Assembly (NCBI GenBank): GCA_025354825.1
Contig: JANXMC010000356.1
Coordinates: 1 to 37,801, forward strand
DNA: 37,801 bases
Source: Myxococcales bacterium
GTDB taxonomy: Bacteria; Myxococcota_A; Polyangia; Polyangiales; Polyangiaceae
Reading direction: 5' to 3'
The position numbers were made by a program, and so were the translations under genes. Below the pieces are notes generated by a model. The model did not search any database. It saw nothing but the letters and a program-made list of their open reading frames with translations, and was not told where the DNA came from. Positions 36,402-37,801 of this stretch are shown here, piece after piece. The number at the start of each line of letters is the position of its first letter. The stretch's first letter is position 1.

Positions 36402-37801
36402 TCAGCGCACGCGGAAGTCCGCGCTGTCGCCGTCGCCGCCAGGGCCGTCGTCGGCGCTTCCGCCGTGGTGCGGCTCGAACGGCCCGTGACCTTCGGCCAC
36501 GCGAAGGCGTTCGGCGATCTCGATGATGCGCCGCTCGACGCGACCGAAGACGCTCGACGCCGGAAAGCGCCCCGCGCTGTCGCGCTCGCCGGCCGGAAAG
36601 CCCGTGAGCGCTTCGATCCCCTGCGCCACCGTTTCGATGGCGTAGAGGTGGAACGAGCCTGCCGCGATCGCGTCGGCGACGTCTTTACGAACGACGAGGT
36701 GAGGCAGGTTCGGCTTGGGGATGAGCACACCCTGCGATCCGTTCAGGCCGCGTGCGTGGCACAGATCGAAGAACCCTTCGATCTTCGCGCAGACGCCGCC
36801 GATCGCCTGCATTTCGCCCAGTTGGTTCACGCTTCCCGTGACGGCGAGCCCCTGCTCGAGCGGCACGTCGGCGAGGGCGCTCAGCACGGCGAAGAGCTCG
36901 CTCGACGACGCGCTGTCGCCGTCGATCTCGCCGTAGCTCTGTTCGAACGCGAGCTGCGCGCGGAGGCTCAGCGGCCGCTCTTGCCCGAACATGCGCGACA
37001 GGTAGCCACGAAGGATCGCGACCCCCTTCGTGTGAATCGCGCCGCCGAGCTGCGCCTCGCGCTCGACGTCGATAATCCCCTCGCGCCCCAAGGCGACGAC
37101 GGCGGTGATGCGCATCGGTTGGCCGAACTCGACGTCGCCGGTGCTGTAGACGCTGAGGCCGTTGACGACGCCGACACGTGAGCCTGCCGTGTCGAGCGCG
37201 ACCTCACCCCGAAGCGTGATTTCGCGGATGTGACGCTCGGCCGAGCCCAGTCGTTCGCGACGTTCGCGCCAGGCCGAATCGACGTCGTCGGCCGTGACGA
37301 CGAGCGAGGCGGGTGGCGGAAGCGACGCGCGCGCGATGGCGTCGTCGGTTTCGTCGCCACCTCCAACCTCACGCACCGCGGCGACCGCGCTCGCGAACGC
37401 GGCGGTCTCTTCGAGGGGCGAGAGCATGAGCGCGATGCGCTCGCGATCGCCGGCGAGGCGCGTGGCGAGATCGAGAAGGCGCGCGCGAGCGGCTCTGTCG
37501 AACTCGCCCCATTCGCGCTCTTTCGCCATCGCCATGAGATACGCATCGAGGGCCTGCATGCTCTCGGGCGTGCGCGGGATGGACGGATCCACTTCGACCT
37601 TCACGCGGAAGAGCGACGCGAAGTCAGCGTCGGCTTCGAGGAGCGCGGCGTAAAGGTCCTGGGGGCCGACGAGGACGACGCGCACGCGAATCGGCGCGGG
37701 CACCGGACGCAGCGTCGTTGCATAGAGACCGAGCGGCCCCAGCGGATCTTCCGCCGCAATCTTCTGCTCGCGCAGCACGCGCTTGATGCGATCCCAAATG
37801 A
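36402..37801 (-). CDS. Lon-like (AAA_32/LonB-type) ATP-dependent protease, C-terminal part (5' end outside window)
   Basis: FEQSYGEIDGDSASSSELFAVLSALADVPLEQGLAVTGSVNQLGEMQAIGGVCAKIEGFF: Ser/Lys dyad motifs of Lon proteases; frame open to the window edge. Confidence 0.88.
   Translation of the reverse strand, partial: IWDRIKRVLREQKIAAEDPLGPLGLYATTLRPVPAPIRVRVVLVGPQDLYAALLEADADFASLFRVKVEVDPSIPRTPESMQALDAYLMAMAKEREWGEFDRAARARLLDLATRLAGDRERIALMLSPLEETAAFASAVAAVREVGGGDETDDAIARASLPPPASLVVTADDVDSAWRERRERLGSAERHIREITLRGEVALDTAGSRVGVVNGLSVYSTGDVEFGQPMRITAVVALGREGIIDVEREAQLGGAIHTKGVAILRGYLSRMFGQERPLSLRAQLAFEQSYGEIDGDSASSSELFAVLSALADVPLEQGLAVTGSVNQLGEMQAIGGVCAKIEGFFDLCHARGLNGSQGVLIPKPNLPHLVVRKDVADAIAAGSFHLYAIETVAQGIEALTGFPAGERDSAGRFPASSVFGRVERRIIEIAERLRVAEGHGPFEPHHGGSADDGPGGDGDSADFRVR

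Overview
This 37.8 kb, very GC-rich window looks like a chromosomal core region of a myxobacteria-like or deltaproteobacterial genome. The lineage is inferred from gene style only. I call 32 protein-coding genes, two of them cut by the window edges. I saw no tRNA, rRNA, CRISPR array, transposase or phage gene. Housekeeping genes include galE, a long-chain acyl-CoA synthetase, miaB, a gamma-carbonic anhydrase-like protein, rlpA, plsC, thiS, an AlaX-type editing protein, uppP, coaBC, ychF, hisC and a Lon-like protease. There is also a set of lipoproteins and a respiratory complex I cluster, nuoE-F-J-K-L-M-N. The most interesting region is that complex I cluster. nuoG, nuoH and nuoI are absent between nuoF and nuoJ. 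nuoL is broken by an apparent -1 frame change exactly at the conserved K-x-x-(V/I)-D-E-L-Y-D motif. The continuing frame encodes the lateral helix, TM16 and an extra ~92-aa C-terminal domain with a PKD-like pattern and a DxNxDGxxDxxE Ca2+-loop motif. nuoM, which starts on the last base of that stop codon, carries an extra ~110-aa N-terminal extension with about three predicted TM segments. A lipoprotein resembling a plastocyanin domain without copper ligands ends the cluster. Other observations: CoaBC and VanW proteins with substituted signature residues, a probable inactive M16 protease-like lipoprotein, TAnnnT -10 boxes very close to start codons (suggesting leaderless or short-leader mRNAs), a well-formed divergent promoter with a palindromic operator candidate upstream of nuoE, and strong U-less hairpins at convergent gene junctions.
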